From: Pseudomonas maioricensis
GTDB lineage: Bacteria; Pseudomonadota; Gammaproteobacteria; Pseudomonadales; Pseudomonadaceae
Reading direction: 5' to 3'
Length of the DNA stretch: 64,000 nucleotides
NCBI RefSeq assembly: GCF_022790535.1
Contig: NZ_LOHG01000013.1
Location: 1 to 64,000, forward strand
Shown piece by piece: positions 1 through 9,405 of the stretch. Under the pieces are notes generated by a model. The model saw only the letters and a program-made list of their open reading frames with translations. It searched no databases and was not told the DNA's origin. Numbering within the stretch: position 1 is the first letter of the stretch; each line of letters opens with the position of its first letter. The translations under genes and the position numbers were made by a program.

Positions 1-11
1 TTTGATAGTCG

Positions 12-31
12 CAGAGCTTGCTCGCGATGGG
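12..31. repeat. REP half-site (solitary)
   Basis: The left edge contains a single arm of the common REP palindrome (core GAGCTTGCTCGCGATGG) just past the end of lhr. The partner arm, if any, lies outside the window. Confidence 0.4.
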
Positions 32-41
32 GCCTTCTCGT

Positions 42-3000
42 TCAGCGCAACAACCTGTCGCGTACCTGCGCCATCGCTTCCTGATCCAGCTCCAGCCAGT
101 ACTGTGGCTTGCCCGCAATAATTGCCGCAGCCGGAATGCCATCTCGGTACACCAGTCTGTTGCCTGCCAGCGCCGGGACTTTGCTGCCCGGCAATAACGT
201 ACCGACGAGATTCAAAGGGTCCACAGCGCTCAGGCTGATCAGGCTGCCGTCCAAGGGTTGCTTGCGGATTTCCCGAAGCACTGGAATCGCTTCCGGCAAA
301 GCAAATTGCTCACCTGCCAGGCCACTGACAAACCTTCCGCCCCGTATTTCGCCTCGGGCTTCAAGACGATGAAAGGTGCGCAGTAATTCCCGCCAACTCG
401 GTAACCAATCAGCTTCACGCTCCAGCAATCGCCAGAACACCACGCCATAGCGCCGCAACAAAGTCATCGCAACGTGTTCCAGTATTTCTGGGGCGGTGGA
501 CTGAGGGCGCATGTTCGTGGGAGTGGCGGGGCGCGAAGAGCGCTTCAGCAACGCCCAGCGTCCGGCATCGTCCATCCCGCCGATAAACGCCCCGCGATTG
601 CGTCTGCTGGTGTGCGCAGACCGTTTGCTGGCAGGCGTGATCAAGGCGCGCAGTCCGGCAAAGCTGTCGGCGTTGACCAGTCCGGCCGCCACCAGCTCTT
701 GCAGGGCGATTTCCAGTTCGGCTCGCAGCAAGTGTGCTTCGCTCACCAACTCGTCAAAAAAAATCGCGCCGTGGCTGAGCAGCGCTGCATGGACTTTCTG
801 TGCTTTAGGCGAGAGTTCGTCAGGTTCCGGCTGTGCGGCCAGGCCGCTCCACACACTGACCTGGCTGCGGGGGAGCAGCACAATCGGCGTACTGCGTAAT
901 GCCACCCCTCCGGTTTTGCTGTTAGCCGCCAATCGCATCCAGACGACTTTGCCGGAGCGGCAGAATTCATCCAGCCATGTGGGCGAGTAATCCTTGATCC
1001 GTGCGGACAACAAGTCGCTGTCCCAAGCCCCGGCAGCAGCGCTGAAGCCCTCAAACTGGGCAATGATTTCCGGGAGTGCGGCGCGGCCCTCGCTGCGAGT
1101 GGCTGTGGACAAATGCTGCCAGTCGAAGAGGAAACGCATGAAGTCCTGCAGCGAAACCGGCTCGATCTCGCGCCGTAGACGCCGCACCGTGTAGCGATGA
1201 ATCCTTGCCAGCAGATGCCGCTCACACCACTGGTCCTCGCTGGCGCCAGGGCTGAAGCGGCCACGCAGCACGTAGCCTTCGCTTTCCAGGCGTGCCAACG
1301 CCTGACTGATCTGGCTGGCGCTCAAAGCCAGCGGTTGAGCAATATCTCGCGTTGGCAGTGGACCGAAACCGCTCAAGCGAGCGCGAACCACCTCGACAAT
1401 CGCTTCGTCGCGATCCCAATCCTCATCGAAGCCTGACAATGCGCTCAGGTGTGGATGCATTTGCGCGTGTGGATAAATTGCCCGAAAACAATTCAGGCGT
1501 TCCACGGGGATCCACAACGCCTGATCGACGCCAACTTGCAAGCGCGTGGCACGTCCGGAGCGGGCCAGGGTTTCCAGCCATCTCTGCCAGTCCCCATTTG
1601 CCGCAGACTCGGCGCTGGCCACACAACTGAGGCTCATCAACGCTTCGTGCATTTCATCAAGGTTCTGCGGTTGCGGCCACGCCTCTTCGTTGACGGCCGC
1701 AATGGCGTCTGCATCCAGAGCACCCAGATCGTCCGAAGATTGCGGATCACTCCAGCGCCGGTTGAGCACGGCCTGAGTCCGTCGCTCTTCCAACGGAGCG
1801 TCGTCCAGAAAGGCGTAAGGTCGGGCGTTAAGAATTTCGGCGGCCAGCGGCGACGGTGCGGGCAAGTCACGAGCGATCAACCGAACTTCGCCACTTTCCA
1901 TACGCCGTAACAATTGCAGCCAGCCTTCGGCGTCCATTGCTTCGTGCAGGCAATCGTCGAGGGTTTGCTCCACCAATGGATGATTAGGCACCTCTCGCTC
2001 GCCAACAATGTTTTCCAGGCAGGCAATCTGGTCCGGAAATACCGTTGCGATCAGGTCCTCGCTTTTCATGCGTTGCAGCTGTGGCGCGACTTTTCGTCCG
2101 CCGGTATAGCGGGGGAGAGCCAGCGCTGTGCCCGCATTCCATCGCCAGCGCACGCCAAACAACGGCGCGTCCAGCACCGCCTGGATCAGCAGATGTTCTG
2201 CCGTGCTGGAATTCAGATAGCGCCAGACCTCGGCGAGCTCGAAGCTGTGGCTGGTAGACAGCGACAAGACAATTGCGTCTTCGCTGGCAGCCGCTTGCAG
2301 CTCGAAGTTGAACGTTCGACAAAAACGCTTGCGCAATGCCAGACCCCAGGCACGGTTGAGCCGACTGCCGAAAGGGGTGTGGATTATCAGTTGGGTACCG
2401 CCAGACTCATCGAAAAAACGCTCCATGATCAGCGTGTCTTGCGACGGTAATGCACTCAAGATCGAGCGGGTGCGGGCCAGGTAATCCACCAGTTGCTCGG
2501 CACTGGCCAGGTTCAACCCAAGCGTGTCGATTAACCAGTCGATGCAGGGCTGGAGATCCCCGGGGTGGGCGCCCAGCAGTTCATCAATCTGACCTTGCAA
2601 GCGCGCCACGGCAAATGACAGCTCATCGCTTCTGCCCGGGGCTTCACCCAGCCAGAAAGGAATATTGGGCGGTTGACCGTGGGCGTCTTCTACGCGTACC
2701 CGGCCGGTTTCAATCCGCAGGATGCGATAAGACGTGTTGCCCAACTGGAAGATATCGCCCGCGATACTTTCGACAGCAAAATCTTCGTTGACCGTGCCGA
2801 TATTCAGGGCCTGAGGCTCGAGAATCACGCTGTAATCGGCGTTGTCCGGGATCGTGCCGCCACTGGTCACAGCCGTCAGCTTGCTGCCTCTGCGGCCACG
2901 CAATGTTCGGTTCAGAGCATCGCGATGCACGTAAGCGCTGCGCACACCCTGCCGTCCGCTGTACCCGTCGGCCAGCATGCCGAGCAAGGCCTGGTAGTGA

Positions 3001-4364
3001 TCGGTGTCGAGTTCGGCGTAAGGCGAAGCCCGACGAAACATATCCAACAGCGCCTGCTCAGGCCATTCCTGGAGGCTGACTTCCGCAACAATCTGCTGCG
3101 CGAGTACGTCCAGCGGTGCTTTGGGGATCTGCAAAATATCCAGCTCGCCACGCCGCACGCAATCGAGCAATGCCGCGCATTCGATCAGGTCGTCCCGGGA
3201 GGTCGCAAACAGCCGGCCTTTGGGCGTGCCACCGACGTGGTGGCCGGAGCGTCCGACCCGCTGTAAAAATGCCGAAATGGAACGAGGCGATGCAATCTGG
3301 CAGACCAGGTCCACGTCGCCAATATCGATACCCAACTCCAGCGAGGCGGTCGCGATCAGCACCTGCAAGTCGCCGCGCTTGAGGCGCTGTTCTGCATCCA
3401 GTCGCTGTTCTTTTGCCAGACTGCCATGGTGCGCAGCCACCGCTTCTTTACTCAGTCGCTCGCTCAAATGACGGGCCATGCGCTCGGCCATGCGTCGTGT
3501 ATTGACGAAAATCAGCGTAGTGCGGTGCTCGCGGGCCAGTTCAGCGAGGCGATCGTAAACCAGTTCCCATACGTCATTGGACATGACCGGGCCCAAGGGC
3601 ACAGGCGGCACTTCGATCCCCAGGTCGCGAGGGCGAGCGTGGCCGATATCGACAATGGAGCAGGGCCGTTTGAGTGGGTCAGCGCCCACCAGAAAGCGCG
3701 ACACCAACTCGATGGGCTTTTGCGTGGCCGATAAGCCAACACGTAGCAACGGTTCGCTGCACAACGCTTGCAGACGTTCCAGCGTTAGCGCCAGATGGCT
3801 GCCGCGTTTGCTGGCAGCGATGGCGTGGATTTCATCGACGATCACTGTGCGAGTACTTGCCAGCATGCGCCGTCCAGAATCCGAACCCAGCAGCACATAC
3901 AGCGATTCGGGGGTGGTCACCAGAATGTGCGGTGCCGTTTTGCGCATCGCCGAGCGTTCTTTTTGCGGTGTGTCGCCGGTGCGCACGGCGGTGCTTATGC
4001 GCAGTGGCGGCAGATGCATGCGCTGCAACTGCTCGGTAATGCCCGCCAGCGGGTTTTGCAGATTGATCTGAATGTCGTTGGACAGCGCTTTGAGCGGCGA
4101 GACATAAACCACGAAGGTTTGCTCGGGCAGTTCCCCGCCTTGCTCAAGGCCCTGATGGACCAGATCGTCGAGTACCGCAAGAAACGCCGTCAGGGTTTTC
4201 CCTGAACCGGTGGGCGCGGCAATCAGTGTCGAGCGTCGAGCCTTGATCAGCGGCCACGCTTGAGCCTGGGCGGGTGTCACCGCCGGGAATGTACTGCGAA
4301 ACCAGGCGCTGACTGCCGGGTGAAAGCCATCGAGCGCCGGGTCTGGGATAAGCGGTAGGTTCAT
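42..4364 (-). CDS. lhr: Large ATP-dependent helicase Lhr
   Basis: A 1440-residue superfamily 2 helicase of the Lhr (large helicase-related) family, a 3'-5' DNA/RNA:DNA translocase thought to act in DNA repair. Visible motifs are Walker A (APTGSGKT), the DEIH box in VIVDEIHAIAASKRG, SAT (motif III) and motif VI QRVGRSGHH in the N-terminal ~550 residues. The rest is the long Lhr winged-helix, beta-barrel and C-terminal extension. The length fits full-size bacterial Lhr (about 1400-1550). I start at the ATG at 4364 (MNLPLIPD); an upstream TTG at 4400 would add 12 residues with poor similarity to a helicase N-terminus. It is monocistronic, with REP repeats at both ends. Confidence 0.93.
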   Translation of the reverse strand: MNLPLIPDPALDGFHPAVSAWFRSTFPAVTPAQAQAWPLIKARRSTLIAAPTGSGKTLTAFLAVLDDLVHQGLEQGGELPEQTFVVYVSPLKALSNDIQINLQNPLAGITEQLQRMHLPPLRISTAVRTGDTPQKERSAMRKTAPHILVTTPESLYVLLGSDSGRRMLASTRTVIVDEIHAIAASKRGSHLALTLERLQALCSEPLLRVGLSATQKPIELVSRFLVGADPLKRPCSIVDIGHARPRDLGIEVPPVPLGPVMSNDVWELVYDRLAELAREHRTTLIFVNTRRMAERMARHLSERLSKEAVAAHHGSLAKEQRLDAEQRLKRGDLQVLIATASLELGIDIGDVDLVCQIASPRSISAFLQRVGRSGHHVGGTPKGRLFATSRDDLIECAALLDCVRRGELDILQIPKAPLDVLAQQIVAEVSLQEWPEQALLDMFRRASPYAELDTDHYQALLGMLADGYSGRQGVRSAYVHRDALNRTLRGRRGSKLTAVTSGGTIPDNADYSVILEPQALNIGTVNEDFAVESIAGDIFQLGNTSYRILRIETGRVRVEDAHGQPPNIPFWLGEAPGRSDELSFAVARLQGQIDELLGAHPGDLQPCIDWLIDTLGLNLASAEQLVDYLARTRSILSALPSQDTLIMERFFDESGGTQLIIHTPFGSRLNRAWGLALRKRFCRTFNFELQAAASEDAIVLSLSTSHSFELAEVWRYLNSSTAEHLLIQAVLDAPLFGVRWRWNAGTALALPRYTGGRKVAPQLQRMKSEDLIATVFPDQIACLENIVGEREVPNHPLVEQTLDDCLHEAMDAEGWLQLLRRMESGEVRLIARDLPAPSPLAAEILNARPYAFLDDAPLEERRTQAVLNRRWSDPQSSDDLGALDADAIAAVNEEAWPQPQNLDEMHEALMSLSCVASAESAANGDWQRWLETLARSGRATRLQVGVDQALWIPVERLNCFRAIYPHAQMHPHLSALSGFDEDWDRDEAIVEVVRARLSGFGPLPTRDIAQPLALSASQISQALARLESEGYVLRGRFSPGASEDQWCERHLLARIHRYTVRRLRREIEPVSLQDFMRFLFDWQHLSTATRSEGRAALPEIIAQFEGFSAAAGAWDSDLLSARIKDYSPTWLDEFCRSGKVVWMRLAANSKTGGVALRSTPIVLLPRSQVSVWSGLAAQPEPDELSPKAQKVHAALLSHGAIFFDELVSEAHLLRAELEIALQELVAAGLVNADSFAGLRALITPASKRSAHTSRRNRGAFIGGMDDAGRWALLKRSSRPATPTNMRPQSTAPEILEHVAMTLLRRYGVVFWRLLEREADWLPSWRELLRTFHRLEARGEIRGGRFVSGLAGEQFALPEAIPVLREIRKQPLDGSLISLSAVDPLNLVGTLLPGSKVPALAGNRLVYRDGIPAAAIIAGKPQYWLELDQEAMAQVRDRLLR

Positions 4365-4460
4365 GGGCAAATTAATGAGGGTGGCGAGGGGAAGATGCAA
4401 GCGCCTTTGATCGGCGGTTGTAGCGCGGGCCGCAGAAGATCTTGAACTGAGGTGCTATCC

Positions 4461-4551
4461 CCTGTGGGAGCTGGGCTTGCCCGCGACAGGCTGGATGCTA
4501 TTCACTTTAGATCGCGTCCAGCCTGTCGCGGGCAGGCCCAACTCCCACAGG
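4461..4551. repeat. REPIN (GTGGGAG...CTTGCCCGCGA type)
   Basis: Two inverted REP arms (CCTGTGGGAGCTGGGCTTGC and its complement) enclose about 45 bases. It fills the gap between the divergently transcribed lhr and the sugar-nucleotide reductase gene. Its interior shares TTCACTTTAGA with the element at 33972. Confidence 0.85.
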
Positions 4552-4694
4552 TTAGGTGTTAATCCTGTGCTCGCGTTTAGAGCAGAAAAATCCCACACCC
4601 CTCAACGGTTGGGGGTTGCGCGTCAACGTGATATGTTTGCAGGCGTTTTACATCTAATATTTCAATTGAATTTGATATCGAGCCTGCTGACTCT

Positions 4695-5579
4695 ATGCGA
4701 ATGCGCCTTATGCTGTTGGGCGGCGGGAATGCCCTTGGGCAGGCGCTGATTCGTCTGGGTGCCGAGGAAGACATTGGCTTCCTGGCACCGCGTCCGCCGC
4801 AAGACGGCTGGGATGCAGCGAGTCTGACGCAATTGCTTGATGACACCCGTCCCGATGCCTTGATTAACCTTGCCTACTACTTCGACTGGTTTCAGGCAGA
4901 GTCGGTAAGTGATACACGCCTGTCCAGTCAGGAGCGCTCGGTTGAGCGCCTTGCCGAGCTGTGTCAGCACCACAACATTGTTCTGCTGCAACCTTCCAGC
5001 TATCGGGTATTCGATGGCTCGCGGGCGACTGCCTACAGCGAAAAGGACGAACCGGTCCCGCTCGGTGCTCGCGGCCAGGCGCTACTGCGCATTGAGCAGA
5101 GCGTGCGTGCCACCTGCCCTCAACATCTGCTGCTGCGTTTCGGCTGGCTGCTCGATGACAGCGCCGATGGCGTGCTGGGGCGTTTTCTGAGCCGTGCCGA
5201 ACTGGCTCAGGAACTGTTGATGGCTGACGATCGACGTGGCAACCCGACTCCTGTGGATGACGCAGCCCGGGTAATGATCGCAGTGCTCAAACAACTCGAT
5301 TGTGAAGCGCCGCTGTGGGGCACCTACCACTACGCTGGCCACGAGGCGACAACGCCTCTGGCGCTGGGGCAGGCCATTCTCACTGAAGCCCGCCTGCTAC
5401 ATGCTCTTGCGGTTGAAGCTCCGACTGCGCAGGCCCATGCCGCGGGTGCCGATGCCAGCGACGAGCCGCAACATGGCGTGCTTGCCTGCAAGAAAATCCT
5501 CCATACCTTCGGTATCAAACCCCGCGCATGGCGCGCCGGGTTGCCGAGCCTTCTGGATCGTTATTACCGTCATGTCTGA
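4695..5579 (+). CDS. RmlD-like sugar nucleotide-binding SDR protein
   Basis: A 294-residue extended short-chain dehydrogenase related to dTDP-4-dehydrorhamnose reductase (RmlD). The N-terminus is a Rossmann strand and glycine loop (MLLGGGNALGQAL). The domain continues with PDALINLAYYFDWFQAE and the late motif GTYHYAGHEATTPLALGQAI typical of RmlD-like proteins. The usual YxxxK is not obvious (LLQPSSYRVFDG), so activity is uncertain. It overlaps the next epimerase gene by 8 bases (ATGTCTGA), so the two are surely cotranslated and probably act on one nucleotide sugar, for example in surface-polysaccharide synthesis. Confidence 0.75.
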   Translation: MRMRLMLLGGGNALGQALIRLGAEEDIGFLAPRPPQDGWDAASLTQLLDDTRPDALINLAYYFDWFQAESVSDTRLSSQERSVERLAELCQHHNIVLLQPSSYRVFDGSRATAYSEKDEPVPLGARGQALLRIEQSVRATCPQHLLLRFGWLLDDSADGVLGRFLSRAELAQELLMADDRRGNPTPVDDAARVMIAVLKQLDCEAPLWGTYHYAGHEATTPLALGQAILTEARLLHALAVEAPTAQAHAAGADASDEPQHGVLACKKILHTFGIKPRAWRAGLPSLLDRYYRHV

Positions 5580-6501
5580 TTCTCCTGTCCTGATTACCGG
5601 CGGTGCCGGTTTCATTGGCTCGCATCTGGCCGACGCGCTGCTGGCCCAAGGGCACGCGGTGCGCATTCTTGATGACCTTTCTACCGGCAAGCGCAGCAAC
5701 CTGCCGCTGGATAACCCGCGTATCGAGCTGATCGAAGGCGATGTCGCAGATTCCGATCTGGTGAAGCGCGCGGCGATGGGCTGCAAGGCTGTTGTGCATC
5801 TGGCAGCTGTTGCCTCAGTGCAAGCCTCCGTGGATGATCCGGTGCGTACGCATCAGAGCAATTTCATCGGCACCCTGAATGTCTGCGAAGCCATGCGTGA
5901 GGCGGGTATCAAACGTGTGGTTTTTGCCTCCAGTGCGGCGGTGTACGGCAACAACGGCGAAGGCGAAGCGATTGGCGAAGACACGCCCAAAGCTCCTCTG
6001 ACGCCATACGCTTCGGATAAATTGTCCAGTGAGCACTACCTCGATTTCTATGGCCGTCAGCATGGTTTGGAGCCGGTAGTCTTTCGTTTCTTCAACATCT
6101 TCGGCCCTCGCCAGGATCCTTCGTCTCCCTATTCTGGCGTGATCAGCATTTTTGCCGAGCGCGCGGAAAAAGGGCTGCCCATCGCGGTGTTTGGCGATGG
6201 CGAGCAAACCCGGGATTTTTTCTACGTGGGCGATGTGGTCAAGCTACTGAATCAAGCGCTGGATTTGCCGAAGGTCGAGTCGGGCGCGGTCAACGTAGGG
6301 CTGAATCAGACCACGTCTTTGAATCAGCTGTTGGCGGCATTGGCAGAAGTAGTGGGCAAGCAGCCACAAGTGACCTATCAAACCGCGCGTTCCGGCGACA
6401 TCCGTCACTCACGAGCCAACAACCAGCGCTTGCTGGAGCGGTTCGCCTTGGGTGAGCCAACACCGTTGAAAGTCGGTCTGGCGAAACTACTCGGTCGCTG
6501 A
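5572..6501 (+). CDS. NAD-dependent nucleotide-sugar epimerase/dehydratase
   Basis: A 309-residue extended SDR of the UDP-glucose/UDP-GlcNAc 4-epimerase group. It opens with the NAD-binding GGAGFIGSHL. It then has an ASSAAVYG active-site strand, the YASDK catalytic Tyr/Lys (YxxxK), and FRFFNIFGPRQDPSSPYSGVI. The likely reaction is C4 epimerisation of a UDP-sugar via a 4-keto intermediate. The ATG at 5572 overlaps the upstream gene's stop. A strong terminator follows 15 bases after the stop. Confidence 0.88.
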   Translation: MSDSPVLITGGAGFIGSHLADALLAQGHAVRILDDLSTGKRSNLPLDNPRIELIEGDVADSDLVKRAAMGCKAVVHLAAVASVQASVDDPVRTHQSNFIGTLNVCEAMREAGIKRVVFASSAAVYGNNGEGEAIGEDTPKAPLTPYASDKLSSEHYLDFYGRQHGLEPVVFRFFNIFGPRQDPSSPYSGVISIFAERAEKGLPIAVFGDGEQTRDFFYVGDVVKLLNQALDLPKVESGAVNVGLNQTTSLNQLLAALAEVVGKQPQVTYQTARSGDIRHSRANNQRLLERFALGEPTPLKVGLAKLLGR

Positions 6502-6515
6502 TAGCCGTTCGCGAC

Positions 6516-6552
6516 CCACAAAAAAAGCACCGATGAGGTGCTTTTTTTGTGG
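6516..6552. terminator. Bidirectional Rho-independent terminator
   Basis: The arms CCACAAAAAAAGCACC and GGTGCTTTTTTTGTGG pair perfectly around the loop GATGA, with an A-run on one side and a T-run on the other. It sits after the epimerase gene and also serves the convergent ompW-like gene. Confidence 0.9.
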
Positions 6553-6573
6553 CCGATTACTGCAAACCGTTGA

Positions 6574-6649
6574 CCTGTAGGAGCTGCCGAAGGCTGCGAT
6601 TGCGGTGTGCCAGAAGAAATGCTTCGCAGCCTTCGGCAGCTCCTACAGG
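6574..6649. repeat. REPIN (GCCGAAGGCTGCGA type)
   Basis: Inverted pair of GTAGGAGCTGCCGAAGGCTG arms with a short interior, between the terminator at 6516 and the 3' end of the ompW-like gene. Confidence 0.88.
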
Positions 6650-6667
6650 TCCAGTGTGCGCCGCGTC

Positions 6668-7354
6668 TTAAAACTTGTAACCCACACCGACCATGTAAAC
6701 CCACGGATCGATGTCCACGCTCACTTTGGTCTTGCCAACGCTCAGCGCCGAAGGGCCGTCCACAGTGGCTTCAGTATCGATGTCCACATACCAGACCGAC
6801 GCGTTGACCAGAATGTTGTCGGTCAGCATGTAGTCCATACCAAGTTGTGCAGCAAGACCCACCGAGTCTTTCATCTTCAGGTTGCTGAAGCCTTGGTCTT
6901 TGCGATTGCCTGTCAGATCGGTATCGAAGAACGTGGTGTAGTTGATACCGACGCCCGCGTACGGCTGAAACTTCGACGACGCTTCCATTGGGTAGTACTG
7001 CAGTGACAGCGTCGGCGGCAGTTGTTTGATGTCTGCCAGCTTGCCATCAAGGCCAGGGCCGAGGCCTTTTACCGAAACGGTGTGGCTGAAGGGTGTTGCG
7101 GCCAGAAGCTCGATACCCACGTGCGGGGTGATCATGTAGCCGAACGTCAGGCCAAGCTGATTCTCGCCATCAACCGTTGCCTTGGTGCCTGAGACTTTGG
7201 TGCCGTCGAGTTTGATCTCGCCGCTGTCTTCATTCGGTTCAACGTGCGCAACACCCGCGCGAACGATGAAGTCACCCGCCTCGTAAGCCTGAGCGGCGAA
7301 GGGGGCGCTGAGCGCCAGCGCAAAGAGGGAAGCGCTGAGCAAGGTCTTGTTCAT
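6668..7354 (-). CDS. OmpW family outer membrane protein
   Basis: A 228-residue small beta-barrel porin. A signal peptide (MNKTLLSASLFALALSAPFAAQA) is followed by YEAGDFIVRAGVAHVEPNEDSG, the hallmark N-terminal strand of OmpW. Alternating aromatic strands follow, ending in the beta-signal WVYMVGVGYKF with terminal Phe. The start at 7354 has GGAG 7 bases upstream; a longer in-frame ORF upstream adds a nonsense leader and is rejected. OmpW proteins pass small hydrophobic compounds and respond to redox, oxygen and iron. It is monocistronic. Confidence 0.9.
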   Translation of the reverse strand: MNKTLLSASLFALALSAPFAAQAYEAGDFIVRAGVAHVEPNEDSGEIKLDGTKVSGTKATVDGENQLGLTFGYMITPHVGIELLAATPFSHTVSVKGLGPGLDGKLADIKQLPPTLSLQYYPMEASSKFQPYAGVGINYTTFFDTDLTGNRKDQGFSNLKMKDSVGLAAQLGMDYMLTDNILVNASVWYVDIDTEATVDGPSALSVGKTKVSVDIDPWVYMVGVGYKF

Positions 7355-7475
7355 GGGAGCTCCAAAAGGCGATTCAAGTTGTCTGGCGCCAATGGTACGG
7401 AGCGTCTGAACCAAGGCTTTGACACAGCTCAATGAAATCGCAATGAAGCCCCTTAAACGATCTTTTGTGCCAAAC

Positions 7476-7504
7476 CGGTAGGAGCGAACTTGTTCGCGAA
7501 AAGG
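7476..7504. repeat. Solitary REP (AACTTGTTCGCGA type)
   Basis: One unpaired REP palindrome (GGTAGGAGCGAACTTGTTCG) in the 250-base gap between the ompW promoter region and the end of the DUF3299 gene. No other signal is evident in this gap. Confidence 0.6.
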
Positions 7505-7605
7505 CCGGCACTCCGCTGCATCTGCTTCGTCAGGAATACTGCCTTCCCGGATGAATCAGGTCCCACGGGATCGCGCGCCTTTTCAGGCGACCCCTCCAAC
7601 AGGGC

Positions 7606-8127
7606 CTAATTATCGGGCAACTCATAGACCAGAATCGTATCGGCTTCCATGCTGTAACCCGCATCGGCCAGCTCGCTGGTGGACGCTTTGACCTGCATTG
7701 GCCCTTCGATCCAGTACGGCTGATACAGCTCTTCGACTTTGACGCCCAGCTCGCTGGTGACGTGCACAATCTGATTCGAAGGCGGTGGAGGTACGTGGAT
7801 GCAAGCCCCGAAATACGGCACTAGCAAGAATTCGATTACCCGGCCCTCCTCGCTGACTTCCAGCGGCACGATGTATCCGGGCAAGCGCACCTGCAGACCA
7901 TCCAGCGCCTTCACCACCGGCGCATGAGGGGCTTGTTGATGTGCGGCGGGCGCTGACTCCACTGACAGCGCATCGGACAGCTTGGACATGTCATGAATAG
8001 GCGCAGTTATCGGCGCGATTTTCGGTGCGTCCGGTGGGATCATCTCTTCCCAGGTCAGCACCCGCGGTTCGGCCGCCCATAACGGTGAACTGACCGACAA
8101 CAGCAAAATCAACAACAGGCGCCGCAT
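7606..8127 (-). CDS. DUF3299 periplasmic protein of the zinc-starvation operon
   Basis: A 173-residue secreted protein with signal peptide MRRLLLILLLSVSSPLWAAE, then TWEEMIPPDAP and a DUF3299 core (LPGYIVPLEVSEEGRVIEFLLVPYFGACIHVPPPPSNQIVHV). The conserved Cys and nearby His suggest metal or thiol chemistry, but its job is unknown. It is the last gene of a four-gene cluster matching P. aeruginosa PA4063-PA4066, which is induced by zinc limitation. The chosen ATG lies 11 bases after the permease stop, with GAGG provided by the permease end. Confidence 0.8.
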   Translation of the reverse strand: MRRLLLILLLSVSSPLWAAEPRVLTWEEMIPPDAPKIAPITAPIHDMSKLSDALSVESAPAAHQQAPHAPVVKALDGLQVRLPGYIVPLEVSEEGRVIEFLLVPYFGACIHVPPPPSNQIVHVTSELGVKVEELYQPYWIEGPMQVKASTSELADAGYSMEADTILVYELPDN

Positions 8128-8138
8128 GTTCAACGTCC

Positions 8139-9404
8139 TCATAAACGGATCGACAGGCCATCGGCGAGCGACTGCCGATACGCACGCCACGCAGGCACAA
8201 CGCCCATCAATAATGCGGCAGCCAGAATGCCACCGAGCAGCGTCCATTCATATTCGCTGGGCAGAGAAAGCGGTAGAAATAGCCCGTAATTAGTTTGCAC
8301 ATAACCTTGGGCTGCAGCGATGCCGATATACAGCAGCACCATGCCGCTGACCACGCCCGCCAGCGCCAGGGCGAACGCTTCCATGATCAGCAGAGTCGCG
8401 ATGTGCCAGGGGCGAGCGCCCACGGAGCGTAGAATCGCCATCTCTCTGCGTCTTTCATTGAGGCTGGTAAGAATGGCCGTCAGCATGCCGATCAAGCCGG
8501 TCAGCACCACAAACAGGGAAATCACGAACAGCGCTTTTTCCGCTGTACCCATCAGGCTCCACAGCTCCTGAAGCGCGACGCCGGGCAGGATCGCCAGTAA
8601 TGGTTCGCCGCGGAACTCGTTGATCTGGCGCTGCATAGAAAAGGTGGCGATCTTGCTGTTCAGGCCCAGCATAAATGCCGTAATGGCTTTGGGCGTCAGG
8701 TCCATGTTGCGCGCCTGATCCGCAGTAATGCGTCCGTTGCCGTGGGCAGGCGCGCCGTTTTGCCAGTCGATATGGATGGCTTCCATACCACCGAGACTGA
8801 TGTGCAACGTGCGATCCACCGGCGTGCCGGTGCGTTTCAGAATGCCCACCACAGTAAATGGCTTGTCGTCGTGCTTGACCAGACTGATCGCCGCCACGCC
8901 GTGGGCCAGCACCAGTTTGTCACCCAGCTTGTACTTCAAGGCGTCGGCCACTTCTGCGCCAAGCACCACTTCAAATGGATCTGTCGCAAAGGCTCGACCC
9001 TGAGCCAGTTCCAGGTGTTGCTGGCGGCCAAACTGGTAGTGCTCGAAGTAGTTTTCGTTGGTGCCCATCACCCGATAGCCGCGATGGGAATCGCCCAGGG
9101 AAATCGGGATTGCCCATTTCACTTGTTTGCTCTGGGCGATTTCTTCAAAGCTGTCCCAACGAATATTGTTGGTCGCGTTACCGATACGAAACACCGAATA
9201 CAGCAACAGGTTGATTGAGCCAGAACGGGCGCCGACGATCAGATCCGTCCCGCTGATCGTGCTGGCAAAACTGGCGCGCGCCTCGGTGCGCACCCGCTCA
9301 ACCGCCAGCAGCAGGCATACCGACAAGGCGATGGCAAACGCAGTGAGGAAAGCGGTAAAGCGGCGGTTAGCCAGACTGGCCATGGCTAGGCGAAACAAAT
9401 ACAT
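8139..9404 (-). CDS. ABC transporter permease, FtsX/MacB type
   Basis: A 421-residue permease with the MacB/FtsX layout: an N-terminal membrane helix (FTAFLTAFAIALSVCLLLAV), a large periplasmic domain (about residues 45-270), then three C-terminal helices (VISLFVVLTGLIGMLTAIL, LLIMEAFALALAGVVSGMVLLYIG, LLGGILAAALLMGVVPAW). NERRREMAILRSVGA is the typical coupling-helix region. It starts 1 base from the ATPase stop, so the two form one transporter. By analogy with PA4064-PA4065 it probably works in zinc acquisition or envelope metal handling; the substrate is not shown by the sequence. Confidence 0.85.
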   Translation of the reverse strand: MYLFRLAMASLANRRFTAFLTAFAIALSVCLLLAVERVRTEARASFASTISGTDLIVGARSGSINLLLYSVFRIGNATNNIRWDSFEEIAQSKQVKWAIPISLGDSHRGYRVMGTNENYFEHYQFGRQQHLELAQGRAFATDPFEVVLGAEVADALKYKLGDKLVLAHGVAAISLVKHDDKPFTVVGILKRTGTPVDRTLHISLGGMEAIHIDWQNGAPAHGNGRITADQARNMDLTPKAITAFMLGLNSKIATFSMQRQINEFRGEPLLAILPGVALQELWSLMGTAEKALFVISLFVVLTGLIGMLTAILTSLNERRREMAILRSVGARPWHIATLLIMEAFALALAGVVSGMVLLYIGIAAAQGYVQTNYGLFLPLSLPSEYEWTLLGGILAAALLMGVVPAWRAYRQSLADGLSIRL

Positions 9405-9405
9405 C

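Noticed and set aside
4461..4551. CRISPR-like repeats
   Set aside because: The many similar palindromes are scattered singly across the window with no regular spacers or cas genes; they are REPINs.
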